A stretch of 64,000 nt of DNA from Streptomyces lavendulae subsp. lavendulae. GTDB lineage: Bacteria > Actinomycetota > Actinomycetes > Streptomycetales > Streptomycetaceae. How positions within the stretch are numbered: the stretch's first letter is position 1; each line of letters starts with the position of its first letter. Below the pieces are notes generated by a model, which was not told the origin of the DNA, made no database searches, and was given only the letters and a program-made list of their open reading frames with translations. This document shows, piece after piece, positions 25,682 through 33,330 of the stretch. The translations under genes were made by a program, and so were the position numbers. The stretch lies in the NCBI RefSeq assembly GCF_002803845.1, contig NZ_CP024985.1, positions 5,467,501 to 5,531,500 on the forward strand, read 5' to 3'.

Positions 25682-26824
25682 ATGGCCGGAGCACGTGTGG
25701 AGACGCTCAGGGCCCGGACGCGCATGCTGTGGCACCGGGCTCGCACCGCCCTGCGCAAATCCGCCGTCGACTACTTCCGCGGCGACGCCTCCGACTGGCT
25801 CGCCTTCGCCGGGCTCCTGCTGACCGTCCCCGCCATCGCCTGCGGCACCATGATGCTGCCCGTCTGGTTCTCCCCGTCGGCCCTGGTCCTGCCCATCGTG
25901 GCCGGGGGCCTGCTGCTGCGGCCCGCGAGCCTGCTCGGCCTCTACGCCGCCTCCGCGACGGCCCTGATCGTCGAGGCCCTGGTGCTCGGCCCGTACACCC
26001 AGGGGCCGGCCAGGGTCACCCCGGGAACGGTCCTCGTCGTCGCCGCCTGCGGCTTCTTCGGGCTGGTCATCGCCCAGTTCCGCAGCCGCGTCGGCGTGCC
26101 GTGGCGGCGCGGCGGCACCATGCTCTTCGACCTGCGCGAACGGATCCGGGTCCAGAGCAAGCTGCCCGCCCTGCCGAGCGGCTGGCACCGCGAGATGGCG
26201 CTGCGGCCGGCCGGGGGCCAGTCCTTCTCCGGCGACTTCGTGGTCGCCGCCCGCACCAACGGCGGCCGGACCCTGGAGATCGTCCTCACCGACGTCTCCG
26301 GCAAGGGCATGGAGGCGGGCTCGCGTGCCCTCCTGCTCAGCGGAGCCTTCGGCGGCCTCCTCGGCGCCCTCCCGCACCGGGACTTCCTCCCCGCCGCCAA
26401 CGGCTACCTGCTGCGCCAGGACTGGGACGAGGGCTTCGCGACCTCCATCCACCTGGTCCTGGACCTGGAGACCGGCGACTACGAACTGCTCTCCGCCGGC
26501 CACCTCCCCGCCCTCCAGCTCTCGGCCGGGACGGGCCGCTGGCGGGAGGTCACCGGGGAGGGACCGCTGCTCGGCGTCTACGACGGCGCGGAGTTCACCC
26601 CGGCCCGGGGCAACCTGCGGCGCGGCGACGTCCTGATGCTGTTCACCGACGGGCTCGTCGAGACCGCGGACCGGGAGATCAGCGAGGGCATGGACCGCCT
26701 CACCGGCGAGGCCGACCGCTACGTCGCGGCGGGGTGGGAGGGCGCGGCCTGGCACCTGATCGAGAAGGTCGCGAAGGACGTCAACGACGACCGAGCCCTC
26801 CTCCTCATCCGCCGCTCCCCTTGA
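25682..26824 (+). CDS. Membrane-anchored PP2C/SpoIIE-type serine/threonine phosphatase
   Basis: A 380-residue protein with three or four N-terminal membrane helices (about 35-135) and a C-terminal SpoIIE phosphatase domain (about 165-378). Metal-binding motifs are FSGDFV, LTDVSGKGMEAG, LFTDGLVE and NDDRALLL. Such phosphatases act on anti-sigma-factor antagonists or other phosphoproteins, and Streptomyces has many. No anti-sigma or STAS gene is adjacent, so the target is unknown. ATG at 25682 begins the frame; a TAGGGT hexamer 8-13 bases upstream could be the -10 of a leaderless transcript. GTG at 25697 is an alternative start. Confidence 0.9.
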   Translation: MAGARVETLRARTRMLWHRARTALRKSAVDYFRGDASDWLAFAGLLLTVPAIACGTMMLPVWFSPSALVLPIVAGGLLLRPASLLGLYAASATALIVEALVLGPYTQGPARVTPGTVLVVAACGFFGLVIAQFRSRVGVPWRRGGTMLFDLRERIRVQSKLPALPSGWHREMALRPAGGQSFSGDFVVAARTNGGRTLEIVLTDVSGKGMEAGSRALLLSGAFGGLLGALPHRDFLPAANGYLLRQDWDEGFATSIHLVLDLETGDYELLSAGHLPALQLSAGTGRWREVTGEGPLLGVYDGAEFTPARGNLRRGDVLMLFTDGLVETADREISEGMDRLTGEADRYVAAGWEGAAWHLIEKVAKDVNDDRALLLIRRSP

Positions 26825-27061
26825 CCCCCGGGGGCCCCGAGAGGCCCATCTCCACGCCCCCAACCCCACCGGCCACCCACCGGCCCCCGGCCCGGACCCC
26901 ACCGGCCGCCCTCCGGCCTGCTGGGCGCCCCCGGCCCGCCTGACGCCCCCGGCCCCGCTCCCGGCCCCGGGCGGGGACGGGGGCGGGGGCGGGCGGCCGG
27001 GTGGGCCAATGGGTGGGGATTGGACCGGTCCCCGCGGGCGCCGGAGGCCTACCGTGCCGGG
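26825..27061. other. Low-complexity GC-rich intergenic segment
   Basis: A 237-bp gap with runs of C and G and repeated CCGGCC/CCCCGGCC words (strongest at 26825-27000). I see no gene, no tRNA and no clear single terminator, though many GC-rich foldings are possible. The last 60 bases before 27062 look like an ordinary promoter region. Confidence 0.6.
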
Positions 27062-28456
27062 ATGGACCGCACCCTCGCCGCCGATCTGGCCCGTCTGCCC
27101 GACCTCCTCGACGCCACCCGCCGCGCCGCCGCCGAGGCCCTCGCCGCGCTCGACGCGCGGCCCGTCGTACCGGACGCCGGCGCCGCCGCCCCGCCCGCCC
27201 CCGAGCCGCTGCCCGAGCACGGCACCGGCACCGAAGCGGCCCTGGAGGCCTTCCGGTCCCGCTGGCAGCCCCGGTTCTCGGCCTCCGCCGGCCCCCGCTA
27301 CCTCGGCTTCGTCACCGGCGGAGCCACCCCCGCCGCCCTCGCCGGGGACTGGCTGACCGCCGCCCACGACCAGAACTCCAACTCCGCCTTCGACGGCGCG
27401 GGCCAGCACCTCGAACGCGAGACCACCGGCTGGCTGCGCGAGCTCTTCGGCCTCTCCGACGCCCACACCGGCACCTTCGTCAGCGGCGCCACCATGTCCA
27501 ACACCGTCGGCCTGGCCATCGCCCGCGAATGGCTCGGCGAACGCCTCGGCGTCTCCCCGGCCGAGGACGGCGCGGCGGCTCTCGGGCCCGTCCGCGTCCT
27601 GTCCGGGGCCCCGCACTCCTCCATCGCCAAGGCCCTCGCCGTCCTCGGCCTCGGCCGCGCGAGCCTCGTACGGGTCCCCACGCTCCCCGGCCGGGAGGCC
27701 GTCGACCCCGCCGCGCTCGACCGCGCCCTCGCCGACACCCCCGGCCCCGCCGTGGTCGTCGCCAACGCCGGCACCGTCAACACCGTCGACTTCGACGACC
27801 TCCCGGCCCTCGACGCCCTGCGCCGCCGCCACGACTTCTGGCTGCACACCGACGCCGCCTTCGGCGCCTTCGCCGCCCTCTCCCCGCGCCACGCCCACCT
27901 CACCGCCGGCCTCGACGCCTCCGACTCCGTCTGCGTCGACCTGCACAAGTGGCTCAACGTCCCCTACGACAGCGCCGTCCAGTTCACCCGCCGCCGCGAC
28001 CTGCAGACCCGCGTCTTCCAGAACGCCGCCGCCTACCTCGGCCCCCTCGGCGACGACCCCGACCTCGTCCACCTCACCCCCGAGAACTCCCACCGGCTGC
28101 GGGCGCTGGCCGCCTGGTTCACGCTCCGCGCCTACGGCCGCGCGGGCCACCGCGAGATCGTCGAACGCGACGTCGACTGCGCCCGCGCCCTCGCCGGGGA
28201 ACTGGAACGCGAACCGGCCCTGCGCCTGCTCGCCCCGGTCCGCCTCAACGTCGTCTGCTTCACCCTCGCCACCGCCCCCACCCCCGAACGCCTGGCCGCC
28301 CTGCGCGAGGCCGCCGGCGCCGAGGTCTTCGTCACCCCCACGGTGTACGGGGGAACCCCCGCCCTGCGCGCCGCGTTCTCCAACTGGCGTACCACGCAAG
28401 CGGATGTGCGCCGGGCCGCCGAGGCCCTCCGAACGGCAGCGAAGGGGATCGCATGA
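27062..28456 (+). CDS. PLP-dependent decarboxylase (group II) family protein
   Basis: 464-residue fold-type I PLP enzyme of the glutamate/aromatic amino acid decarboxylase family. The cofactor lysine is Lys296 in VDLHKWLNVPYD. Asp264 in HTDAAFG contacts the pyridine nitrogen, and His185 in SGAPHSS stacks on the ring. TGGATPAALAGDW and FVSGATMSNTVGLA are substrate/phosphate loops. The substrate could be an aromatic or acidic amino acid, and the family also contains aldehyde synthases, so the product is open. ATG at 27062 is chosen; an upstream in-frame ATG at 27020 is unlikely. It overlaps the HD-domain gene by 4 bases, so they are translationally coupled. Confidence 0.9.
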   Translation: MDRTLAADLARLPDLLDATRRAAAEALAALDARPVVPDAGAAAPPAPEPLPEHGTGTEAALEAFRSRWQPRFSASAGPRYLGFVTGGATPAALAGDWLTAAHDQNSNSAFDGAGQHLERETTGWLRELFGLSDAHTGTFVSGATMSNTVGLAIAREWLGERLGVSPAEDGAAALGPVRVLSGAPHSSIAKALAVLGLGRASLVRVPTLPGREAVDPAALDRALADTPGPAVVVANAGTVNTVDFDDLPALDALRRRHDFWLHTDAAFGAFAALSPRHAHLTAGLDASDSVCVDLHKWLNVPYDSAVQFTRRRDLQTRVFQNAAAYLGPLGDDPDLVHLTPENSHRLRALAAWFTLRAYGRAGHREIVERDVDCARALAGELEREPALRLLAPVRLNVVCFTLATAPTPERLAALREAAGAEVFVTPTVYGGTPALRAAFSNWRTTQADVRRAAEALRTAAKGIA

Positions 28457-28908
28457 CGCAGCAACCGCTGACCCTCCTGGAGGTCGAAGCCCTCGCCCGC
28501 GGGGCGCACGAGGGCCAGACCGACAAGGCCGGCCGGCCCTACGCCGAGCACCTCGCGGCCGTCGCGGAGGGCGTCCGCCTGCGCGGCGGCACCCCGGCGC
28601 AGCAGGCGGCGGCCTGGCTCCACGACGCCGTCGAGGACGAGGCGCTCAGCCCCGCCGACCTCGCCGCCGCGCCCCTCCCGCAGGAGGTCAAGGCCATGGT
28701 GCTGGCCCTCACCAAACGCCCGGGGGAGCCGCTGGAGGAGTACGCCGCCCGCATCCTCGCCACCCCCGGCGCGGCCCTCGTCAAGGAGGCCGACCTCGCG
28801 CACAACGCCGACCCCGTACGCCTCTCCGTACTGGACGCGCCCACCCGGGACCGGCTGACCGCGAAGTACGCGTACGTGCGTTCCCTCCTCGGCATCACCA
28901 CCCCGTGA
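28453..28908 (+). CDS. HD domain-containing protein (SpoT/RelA hydrolase-like)
   Basis: A 151-residue single-domain protein resembling the metal-dependent phosphohydrolase half of SpoT-type enzymes and small alarmone hydrolases. Motifs in order: ARGAHEGQTDKAGRPYAEHL, then the HD pair in AAWLHDAVEDE, then KEADLAHNADP. All manganese-ligand positions look present. No synthetase, TGS or ACT domain follows, so it would be a stand-alone hydrolase acting on (p)ppGpp or another nucleotide; this is inference. ATG at 28453 overlaps the stop of the decarboxylase (ATGA), a tight coupling. Confidence 0.87.
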   Translation: MTQQPLTLLEVEALARGAHEGQTDKAGRPYAEHLAAVAEGVRLRGGTPAQQAAAWLHDAVEDEALSPADLAAAPLPQEVKAMVLALTKRPGEPLEEYAARILATPGAALVKEADLAHNADPVRLSVLDAPTRDRLTAKYAYVRSLLGITTP

Positions 28909-29084
28909 CCCGCACCTCATGCCCGAAATATGCCGACTGGGGGTCCGCCTGGCGGGAAAGAGGCGATGGCGATTCGTCACGGGACGGATAGGCGGGCCCG
29001 GTTGGTGGGAGGATGGTGCATGTGGGGGCGTGCGCGGCCGCACGCCCCGGGCCGGCCAGGGGACGACCGAAGGTGTGATCAGTA

Positions 29085-29279
29085 GTGGCCATTTCGCTGT
29101 CAGTGGTGGTTCTGTTGGCGGTCATCCTGGTGATCCTGATCCGCGGCAAGCACATGAAGGCAGGCCCCGCGATCGTCGCGGTCCTCTTCGGCTTCTTCCT
29201 CGCGTCCAGCTCCATCGCCCCGGACGTCAACCGGTTCCTGAACTCCCTCGCCGACACCATCGCGGGGATCAAGCTCTAG
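29085..29279 (+). CDS. Small membrane protein (64 aa)
   Basis: Not assigned to a named family. The 64-residue product has one strong N-terminal transmembrane helix (ISLSVVVLLAVILVILI) followed by a basic turn (RGKHMK), a second hydrophobic helix (IVAVLFGFFLASS) and a short C-terminal amphipathic stretch. GTG at 29085 follows AAGG about 12 bases upstream. Third-position GC is high and no other frame covers the region. I believe it is conserved among Streptomyces, but this is memory. It is convergent with the small gene at 29314. Confidence 0.7.
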   Translation: MAISLSVVVLLAVILVILIRGKHMKAGPAIVAVLFGFFLASSSIAPDVNRFLNSLADTIAGIKL

Positions 29280-29313
29280 CGGGACACGCCGGGACCCCGC
29301 GCGGGCACGTCCC

Positions 29314-29511
29314 TCACGGCCGAAGGTAGGCCGACGGGTCGGCCGCGGGGGCGGGCGTCCCGCTGAGGGTGACGTAGACGGGGTGGTCCGCGTTCCCCAC
29401 CCGCAGGTGCAGCCACTGGTCGAGGTCGTGGATCGCGTAGCGGTGCAGGTACTGGAAGAAGAGTTCCAACTCGACGTCCGACAGCGGCTCGTCGTGCCTC
29501 TCGTTGCGCAT
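29314..29511 (-). CDS. Small conserved hypothetical protein (65 aa)
   Basis: No family recognised. The 65-residue product is acidic at its N-terminus with a helical, aromatic-rich core (LELFFQYLHRYAIHDLDQW). It ends with a beta-like segment (HPVYVTLSG) and a Pro/Ala tail. Third codon positions are almost all G or C on this strand, supporting a real gene. It has no signal peptide or membrane segment and is probably a soluble helical protein. It lies just upstream, on the minus strand, of nothing else; a tRNA-Gly with its terminator follows on the right. Confidence 0.65.
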   Translation of the reverse strand: MRNERHDEPLSDVELELFFQYLHRYAIHDLDQWLHLRVGNADHPVYVTLSGTPAPAADPSAYLRP

Positions 29512-29569
29512 GGCGAGAACCCTAGGCCAACCGCGAAAGCACCCCCGGGCCGCCGCCCCGGGAACGGCG

Positions 29570-29608
29570 AAGGGCCAGGTCGAGGAGATCTCCTCCGACC
29601 TGGCCCTT
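29570..29608 (-). terminator. Terminator of tRNA-Gly
   Basis: A long stem of AAGGGCCAGGTCG (29570-29582) with CGACCTGGCCCTT (29596-29608) continues into the near-palindromic centre AGGAGATCTCCT. It begins 10 bases past the 3' end of the minus-strand tRNA gene. Confidence 0.78.
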
Positions 29609-29618
29609 TCGACTTCAG

Positions 29619-29689
29619 AGCGGGTGACGGGAATCGAACCCGCGTAGCTAGTTTGGAAGACTAGGGCTCTACCATTGAGCTACACCCGC
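29619..29689 (-). tRNA. tRNA-Gly (anticodon UCC)
   Basis: A 71-base gene on the minus strand with acceptor GCGGGTG/CACCCGC, a short D arm (GTAGCTCAATGGTAGAGC), anticodon arm CTAGT-CTTCCAA-ACTAG with anticodon TCC, and T arm GGGTTCGATTCCC. The discriminator base is U, usual for tRNA-Gly. CCA is not encoded. It reads glycine codons GGA and GGG. Confidence 0.95.
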
Positions 29690-29869
29690 AGTACGCGCGC
29701 CACAGGTCCGGGGACCACGGCACGGACAGCATCCTAGCGGGTCGTACAGGGGGTCCGCACACCCCTTTCCCGCCGCCGTGTCCTGCGCCGGAGCCGCGCG
29801 CGCGTGCGGCCGCCGGAAAACCGCGCGCATCAGAGGGTCTCCGGGCATGTACCCTACGTGTCGCACCGA

Positions 29870-29946
29870 CGGGGTGTGGCGCAGCTTGGTAGCGCGTCCG
29901 CTTTGGGAGCGGAAGGTCGTCGGTTCGAATCCGGCCACCCCGACCA
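29870..29946 (+). tRNA. tRNA-Pro (anticodon UGG)
   Basis: Acceptor CGGGGTG/CACCCCG with discriminator A; the following CCA (29944-29946) is encoded. Anticodon arm CCGCT-TTGGGAG-CGG carries TGG; T arm CGGTTCGAATCCG is standard. It lies between the minus-strand tRNA-Gly and the tig promoter. Confidence 0.95.
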
Positions 29947-29986
29947 CCAGTACCGCCCGCACCAAGATCACGTATCGAAGATCGCG

Positions 29987-30017
29987 TTGTGGGCTGATTG
30001 CCGCTTGCGGTTACTAT
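29987..30017 (+). promoter_or_regulatory. Candidate promoter of tig
   Basis: TTGTGG (29987-29992) and TACTAT (30012-30017) are 19 bp apart, a vegetative (HrdB-like) promoter pattern with a good -10. Transcription would start near 30024, giving a leader of about 100 bases. It is placed between tRNA-Pro and the tig ribosome-binding site. Confidence 0.5.
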
Positions 30018-30124
30018 GCAAGCTGCGTGCCCGTGTGTCTGATGTACCGGGCCGAATCCGTCGAACCGCTGAATCGCAGCGATGCGGCAGAACCCCCAGC
30101 AGTCAGCCACAAGGAGACCGAACC

Positions 30125-31516
30125 GTGAAGAGCGCCGTGGAGACCCTGAACCCGACTCGGGTTCGGCTCACTGTTGAGGTGCCCTTCGAGGAGCTCAAGG
30201 ACAGCCTCGACGCGGCGTACAAGAAGATCAACCAGCAGGTCACGGTGAAGGGCTTCCGCAAGGGCAAGATCCCCGCGCGCGTCATCGACCAGCGCTTCGG
30301 CCGCGGTGCGGTGCTGGAGGAGGCCGTCAACGACGCCCTCCCGAAGTTCTACACCGAGGCGGTCAACGAGGCCGACCTGAACCCGCTGGGCCAGCCCGAG
30401 GTCGACATCACGGAGCTGAAGGACGGCGAGCTGCTCGCCTTCACCGCCGAGGTCGACGTGCGTCCCGAGATCGAGATCCCGGACTACTCCGGCATCGAGG
30501 TCGAGGTCGACGCGATCGAGGTCTCCGACGAGGACGTCGAGAAGTCGGTCGAGCAGCTGCGCGGCCGCTTCGCGTCCACCAAGGACGTCGAGCGCGCCGC
30601 CCAGGACGGCGACGTCGTCACCATCGACCTGGAGGCCAAGGTCGACGGAGAGGTGCTGGAGGACGGTGTCGCCAGCGACGTCTCCTACACCATCGGCTCG
30701 GGCGAGCTCCTCGACGGCATCGACGAGGCCGTCAAGGGCCTGGAGGCCGGTGGCGAGGCCACCTTCACCTCCCAGCTGAAGGGCGGCTCCGCCGAGGGCA
30801 AGGACGCCGAGGTCACCGTCAAGGTCACCAAGGTCTCCGCCCGTGAGCTGCCGGAGCTGGACGACGAGTTCGCCCAGATGGCGAGTGAGTTCGACACCCT
30901 CGACGAGCTCAAGGCGGACAGCCGCAAGCGCCTTGAGAACATGAAGCAGTACGACCAGGCCACCCAGGCCCAGGAGCGCGTGCTGGAGAAGTTCCTGGAG
31001 CTCGCGGAGATCCCCGTCCCCGAGAAGCTGCTCGCGGACGAGGTCCAGACCCGCAAGCACAACCTGGAGCACCACCAGCTCGGCCAGATGGGCCTGGACC
31101 TGGAGAAGTTCCTGGAGATCCAGGGCAAGACGGTCGAGGAGTTCGACGCCGAGACCACCGAGCAGGCCGTCAAGGGCATCAAGACCCAGTTCCTGCTGGA
31201 CGCCCTGGTCAACAAGGAGAAGCTGGGCGTCAACCAGGAGGAGCTCACCGAGCACCTCATGCGCCGCGCGCAGTCCTCGGGCATGTCCCCGGACCAGTTC
31301 GCCCAGGCCGTCGTCGAGGGTGGCCAGGTCCCGATGCTCGTCGGCGAGGTCGCCCGCGGCAAGGCCCTCGCGGTCGTCGTCGAGAAGGCCAAGGTCGTCG
31401 ACACCAACGGTGAGGTCATCGACCTCTCCGACGAGGACGAGACCGAGGCCGCCGCCGAGGTCGTCGAGGACGCCGTCGACGGTGACACCGAGGTGAAGGC
31501 CGAAGAGGCCAAGTAA
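30125..31516 (+). CDS. tig: Trigger factor (ribosome-associated chaperone/peptidyl-prolyl isomerase)
   Basis: Binds at the ribosomal exit tunnel via protein L23 and shields nascent chains. The 463-residue protein has an N-terminal ribosome-binding domain with the signature GFRKGKIP near residue 45, an FKBP-type isomerase domain (about 160-245) and a C-terminal helical chaperone domain ending in an acidic tail (EDAVDGDTEVKAEEAK). GTG at 30125 has AAGGAG 8 bases upstream and matches the usual VKSAVETL start. The open frame continues upstream through tRNA-Pro and is rejected there. As in many bacteria it sits immediately before clpP and clpX. Confidence 0.98.
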   Translation: MKSAVETLNPTRVRLTVEVPFEELKDSLDAAYKKINQQVTVKGFRKGKIPARVIDQRFGRGAVLEEAVNDALPKFYTEAVNEADLNPLGQPEVDITELKDGELLAFTAEVDVRPEIEIPDYSGIEVEVDAIEVSDEDVEKSVEQLRGRFASTKDVERAAQDGDVVTIDLEAKVDGEVLEDGVASDVSYTIGSGELLDGIDEAVKGLEAGGEATFTSQLKGGSAEGKDAEVTVKVTKVSARELPELDDEFAQMASEFDTLDELKADSRKRLENMKQYDQATQAQERVLEKFLELAEIPVPEKLLADEVQTRKHNLEHHQLGQMGLDLEKFLEIQGKTVEEFDAETTEQAVKGIKTQFLLDALVNKEKLGVNQEELTEHLMRRAQSSGMSPDQFAQAVVEGGQVPMLVGEVARGKALAVVVEKAKVVDTNGEVIDLSDEDETEAAAEVVEDAVDGDTEVKAEEAK

Positions 31517-31551
31517 CACCCCCCGGGCCGAGCCCGTGGAGCAGTAGTGGC

Positions 31552-31583
31552 AAGGGTCCGGACGCAGTCGCGTCCGGGCCCTT
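31552..31583 (+). terminator. Hairpin terminator of tig
   Basis: A 14-bp stem with one G-U pair (31552-31565 with 31570-31583) and a 4-base loop lies 35 bases after the tig stop codon, separating tig from the clpP1 promoter. Confidence 0.8.
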
Positions 31584-31623
31584 CGCCGTCCCCTCGTGAC
31601 CCTCTTCGCGGGACCCGGTCACC

Positions 31624-31640
31624 TTGCGCTCCGAGCGAAC
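31624..31640 (+). promoter_or_regulatory. ClgR-box-like site upstream of clpP1
   Basis: TTGCGCTCCGAGCGAAC contains CGC-N5-GCG with pyrimidine and purine at the expected inner positions, as in the ClgR operator described for Streptomyces clp genes (GTTCGC-N5-GCG type). A TAGGGT -10 candidate lies at 31679-31684 with no good -35, so the site centre is near -60, a usual activator position. This fits ClgR activation of clpP1P2; binding is inferred. Confidence 0.65.
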
Positions 31641-31804
31641 AGTTCGGGAAGCGGGATGGCGTTGTCCTACCTGCGCGTTAGGGTCCATGAATACGAGGGC
31701 ACGGGAGTACCCGACGCCGGCGGGCATCGCCCCACCGGTAGGTCCGCGCCCCAGAACGAGACGCTGAGACGGCATGTGGCCGTCGGAGACGAGCAGGTGG
31801 ATAC

Positions 31805-32422
31805 GTGACGAATCTGAAGCCTTACGCCGCGGGTGAGCCGTCCATCGGTGGCGGCCTCGGCGACCATGTCTACAACCGGCTGCTCGGCGAGCGCATCATC
31901 TTCCTCGGCCAGCAGGTCGACGACGACATCGCGAACAAGATCACGGCGCAGCTCCTCCTCCTGGCCGCCGAGCCGGAGAAGGACATCTACCTGTACATCA
32001 ACAGCCCCGGTGGCTCCGTGACGGCGGGCATGGCGGTCTACGACACCATGCAGTACATCCCGAACGACGTCGTCACCATCGGCATGGGAATGGCGGCCTC
32101 CATGGGCCAGTTCCTGCTCACCGGCGGCACCGCCGGCAAGCGCTTCTCCCTGCCGAACACCGACATCCTGATGCACCAGGGCTCCGCCGGCATCGGTGGC
32201 ACCGCCTCGGACATCAAGATCCAGGCCCAGTACCTGCTGCGCACCAAGCAGCGCATGGCTGAGATCACCGCGCACCACTCGGGCCAGACCGTGGAAGCGA
32301 TCATCCGCGACGGCGACCGCGACCGCTGGTTCACGGCGGAGGAGGCCAAGGCGTACGGCCTGATCGACGAGATCATCTCGGCCGCCTCCCTGGTTCCCGG
32401 TGGCGGCGGCACCGGGGCCTGA
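31805..32422 (+). CDS. clpP1: ATP-dependent Clp protease proteolytic subunit ClpP1
   Basis: Serine protease subunit forming the ClpP1P2 tetradecamer that degrades substrates fed by ClpX, ClpC and others. The 205-residue protein has catalytic Ser99 (GMAASMGQ), His124 (LMHQGSAG) and Asp173 (GDRDRW), and the NSPGGSVTAG loop. The mature protein probably starts after a short propeptide. GTG at 31805 has AGGTGG six bases upstream. It is followed 73 bp later by clpP2, an operon. The ClgR-like site upstream predicts activation when misfolded proteins accumulate. Confidence 0.97.
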   Translation: MTNLKPYAAGEPSIGGGLGDHVYNRLLGERIIFLGQQVDDDIANKITAQLLLLAAEPEKDIYLYINSPGGSVTAGMAVYDTMQYIPNDVVTIGMGMAASMGQFLLTGGTAGKRFSLPNTDILMHQGSAGIGGTASDIKIQAQYLLRTKQRMAEITAHHSGQTVEAIIRDGDRDRWFTAEEAKAYGLIDEIISAASLVPGGGGTGA

Positions 32423-32495
32423 TCCCGGCCCCGGCGTACGGCCCGCCGTACCGCCCGCCCGCACAGGCACCCTCAGCCCGCAGAACGCCACCAGG

Positions 32496-33176
32496 ATGGT
32501 GAACACCCAGATGCAGAACAACTTCTCCGCGAACTTCTCCGCGAGCGGCCTCTACTCCGGCCCGCAGGTGGACAACCGCTACGTCATCCCGCGCTTCGTC
32601 GAGCGCACCTCGCAGGGCGTGCGCGAGTACGACCCGTACGCGAAGCTCTTCGAGGAGCGCGTGATCTTCCTCGGCGTGCAGATCGACGACGCCTCCGCCA
32701 ACGACGTCATGGCGCAGCTGCTGTGCCTGGAGTCGATGGACCCGGACCGCGACATCTCGATCTACATCAACAGCCCCGGTGGCTCCTTCACCGCGCTGAC
32801 GGCGATCTACGACACGATGCAGTTCGTGAAGCCGGACATCCAGACGGTCTGCATGGGCCAGGCGGCCTCCGCCGCCGCCGTCCTGCTGGCCGCCGGCACC
32901 CCGGGCAAGCGCATGGCGCTGCCGAACGCCCGCGTGCTGATCCACCAGCCCTCGGGCGGCACCGGCCGTGAGCAGCTCTCCGACCTGGAGATCGCGGCCA
33001 ACGAGATCCTGCGCATGCGCGACCAGCTGGAGACCATGCTGGCCAAGCACTCGACCACGCCGATCGAGAAGATCCGCGAGGACATCGAGCGCGACAAGAT
33101 CCTGACGGCCGAGGACGCGCTCGCGTACGGCCTGATCGACCAGATCGTCTCCACCCGCAAGAGCAGCGCGGTCTGA
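32496..33176 (+). CDS. clpP2: ATP-dependent Clp protease proteolytic subunit ClpP2
   Basis: Second, non-identical ClpP subunit of the mixed peptidase. Counting from the ATG at 32496 (226 residues), the triad is Ser125 (GQAASAAA), His150 (VLIHQPSGG) and Asp200 (IERDKIL). The N-terminal extension of about 28 residues before RYVIPRFVER is longer than in ClpP1 and is typical of ClpP2 propeptides. ATG at 32511 is an alternative start with AGGATGG about 11 bases upstream. It is cotranscribed with clpP1; a GC hairpin lies between it and clpX. Confidence 0.96.
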   Translation: MVNTQMQNNFSANFSASGLYSGPQVDNRYVIPRFVERTSQGVREYDPYAKLFEERVIFLGVQIDDASANDVMAQLLCLESMDPDRDISIYINSPGGSFTALTAIYDTMQFVKPDIQTVCMGQAASAAAVLLAAGTPGKRMALPNARVLIHQPSGGTGREQLSDLEIAANEILRMRDQLETMLAKHSTTPIEKIREDIERDKILTAEDALAYGLIDQIVSTRKSSAV

Positions 33177-33234
33177 TCCTTGCCGTCAGTTGACGTGGCC
33201 GCGTCGTCGCATTGGGCGATGTGAACCACGTCAA

Positions 33235-33256
33235 GGGGGCCCCGCTCGGGGCCCCC
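33235..33256 (+). terminator. Hairpin between clpP2 and clpX
   Basis: GGGGGCCCCG (33235-33244) pairs perfectly with CGGGGCCCCC (33247-33256), leaving an effective 4-base loop. It is 58 bp after clpP2, so it probably ends the clpP1P2 message or reduces read-through into clpX. Confidence 0.65.
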
Positions 33257-33330
33257 GGCAAGGTACCGTCGGATATGAGGCACCAGGAGTCGCTGAACCA
33301 AGCGTCTCCCAGGCGAAGGGGAAGCACCTC

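Noticed and set aside
25565..28399. Upstream continuation of the acetyltransferase frame to 28399
   Set aside because: It is antisense to the phosphatase and decarboxylase genes; ATG at 25564 with a ribosome-binding site and the family start fits better.
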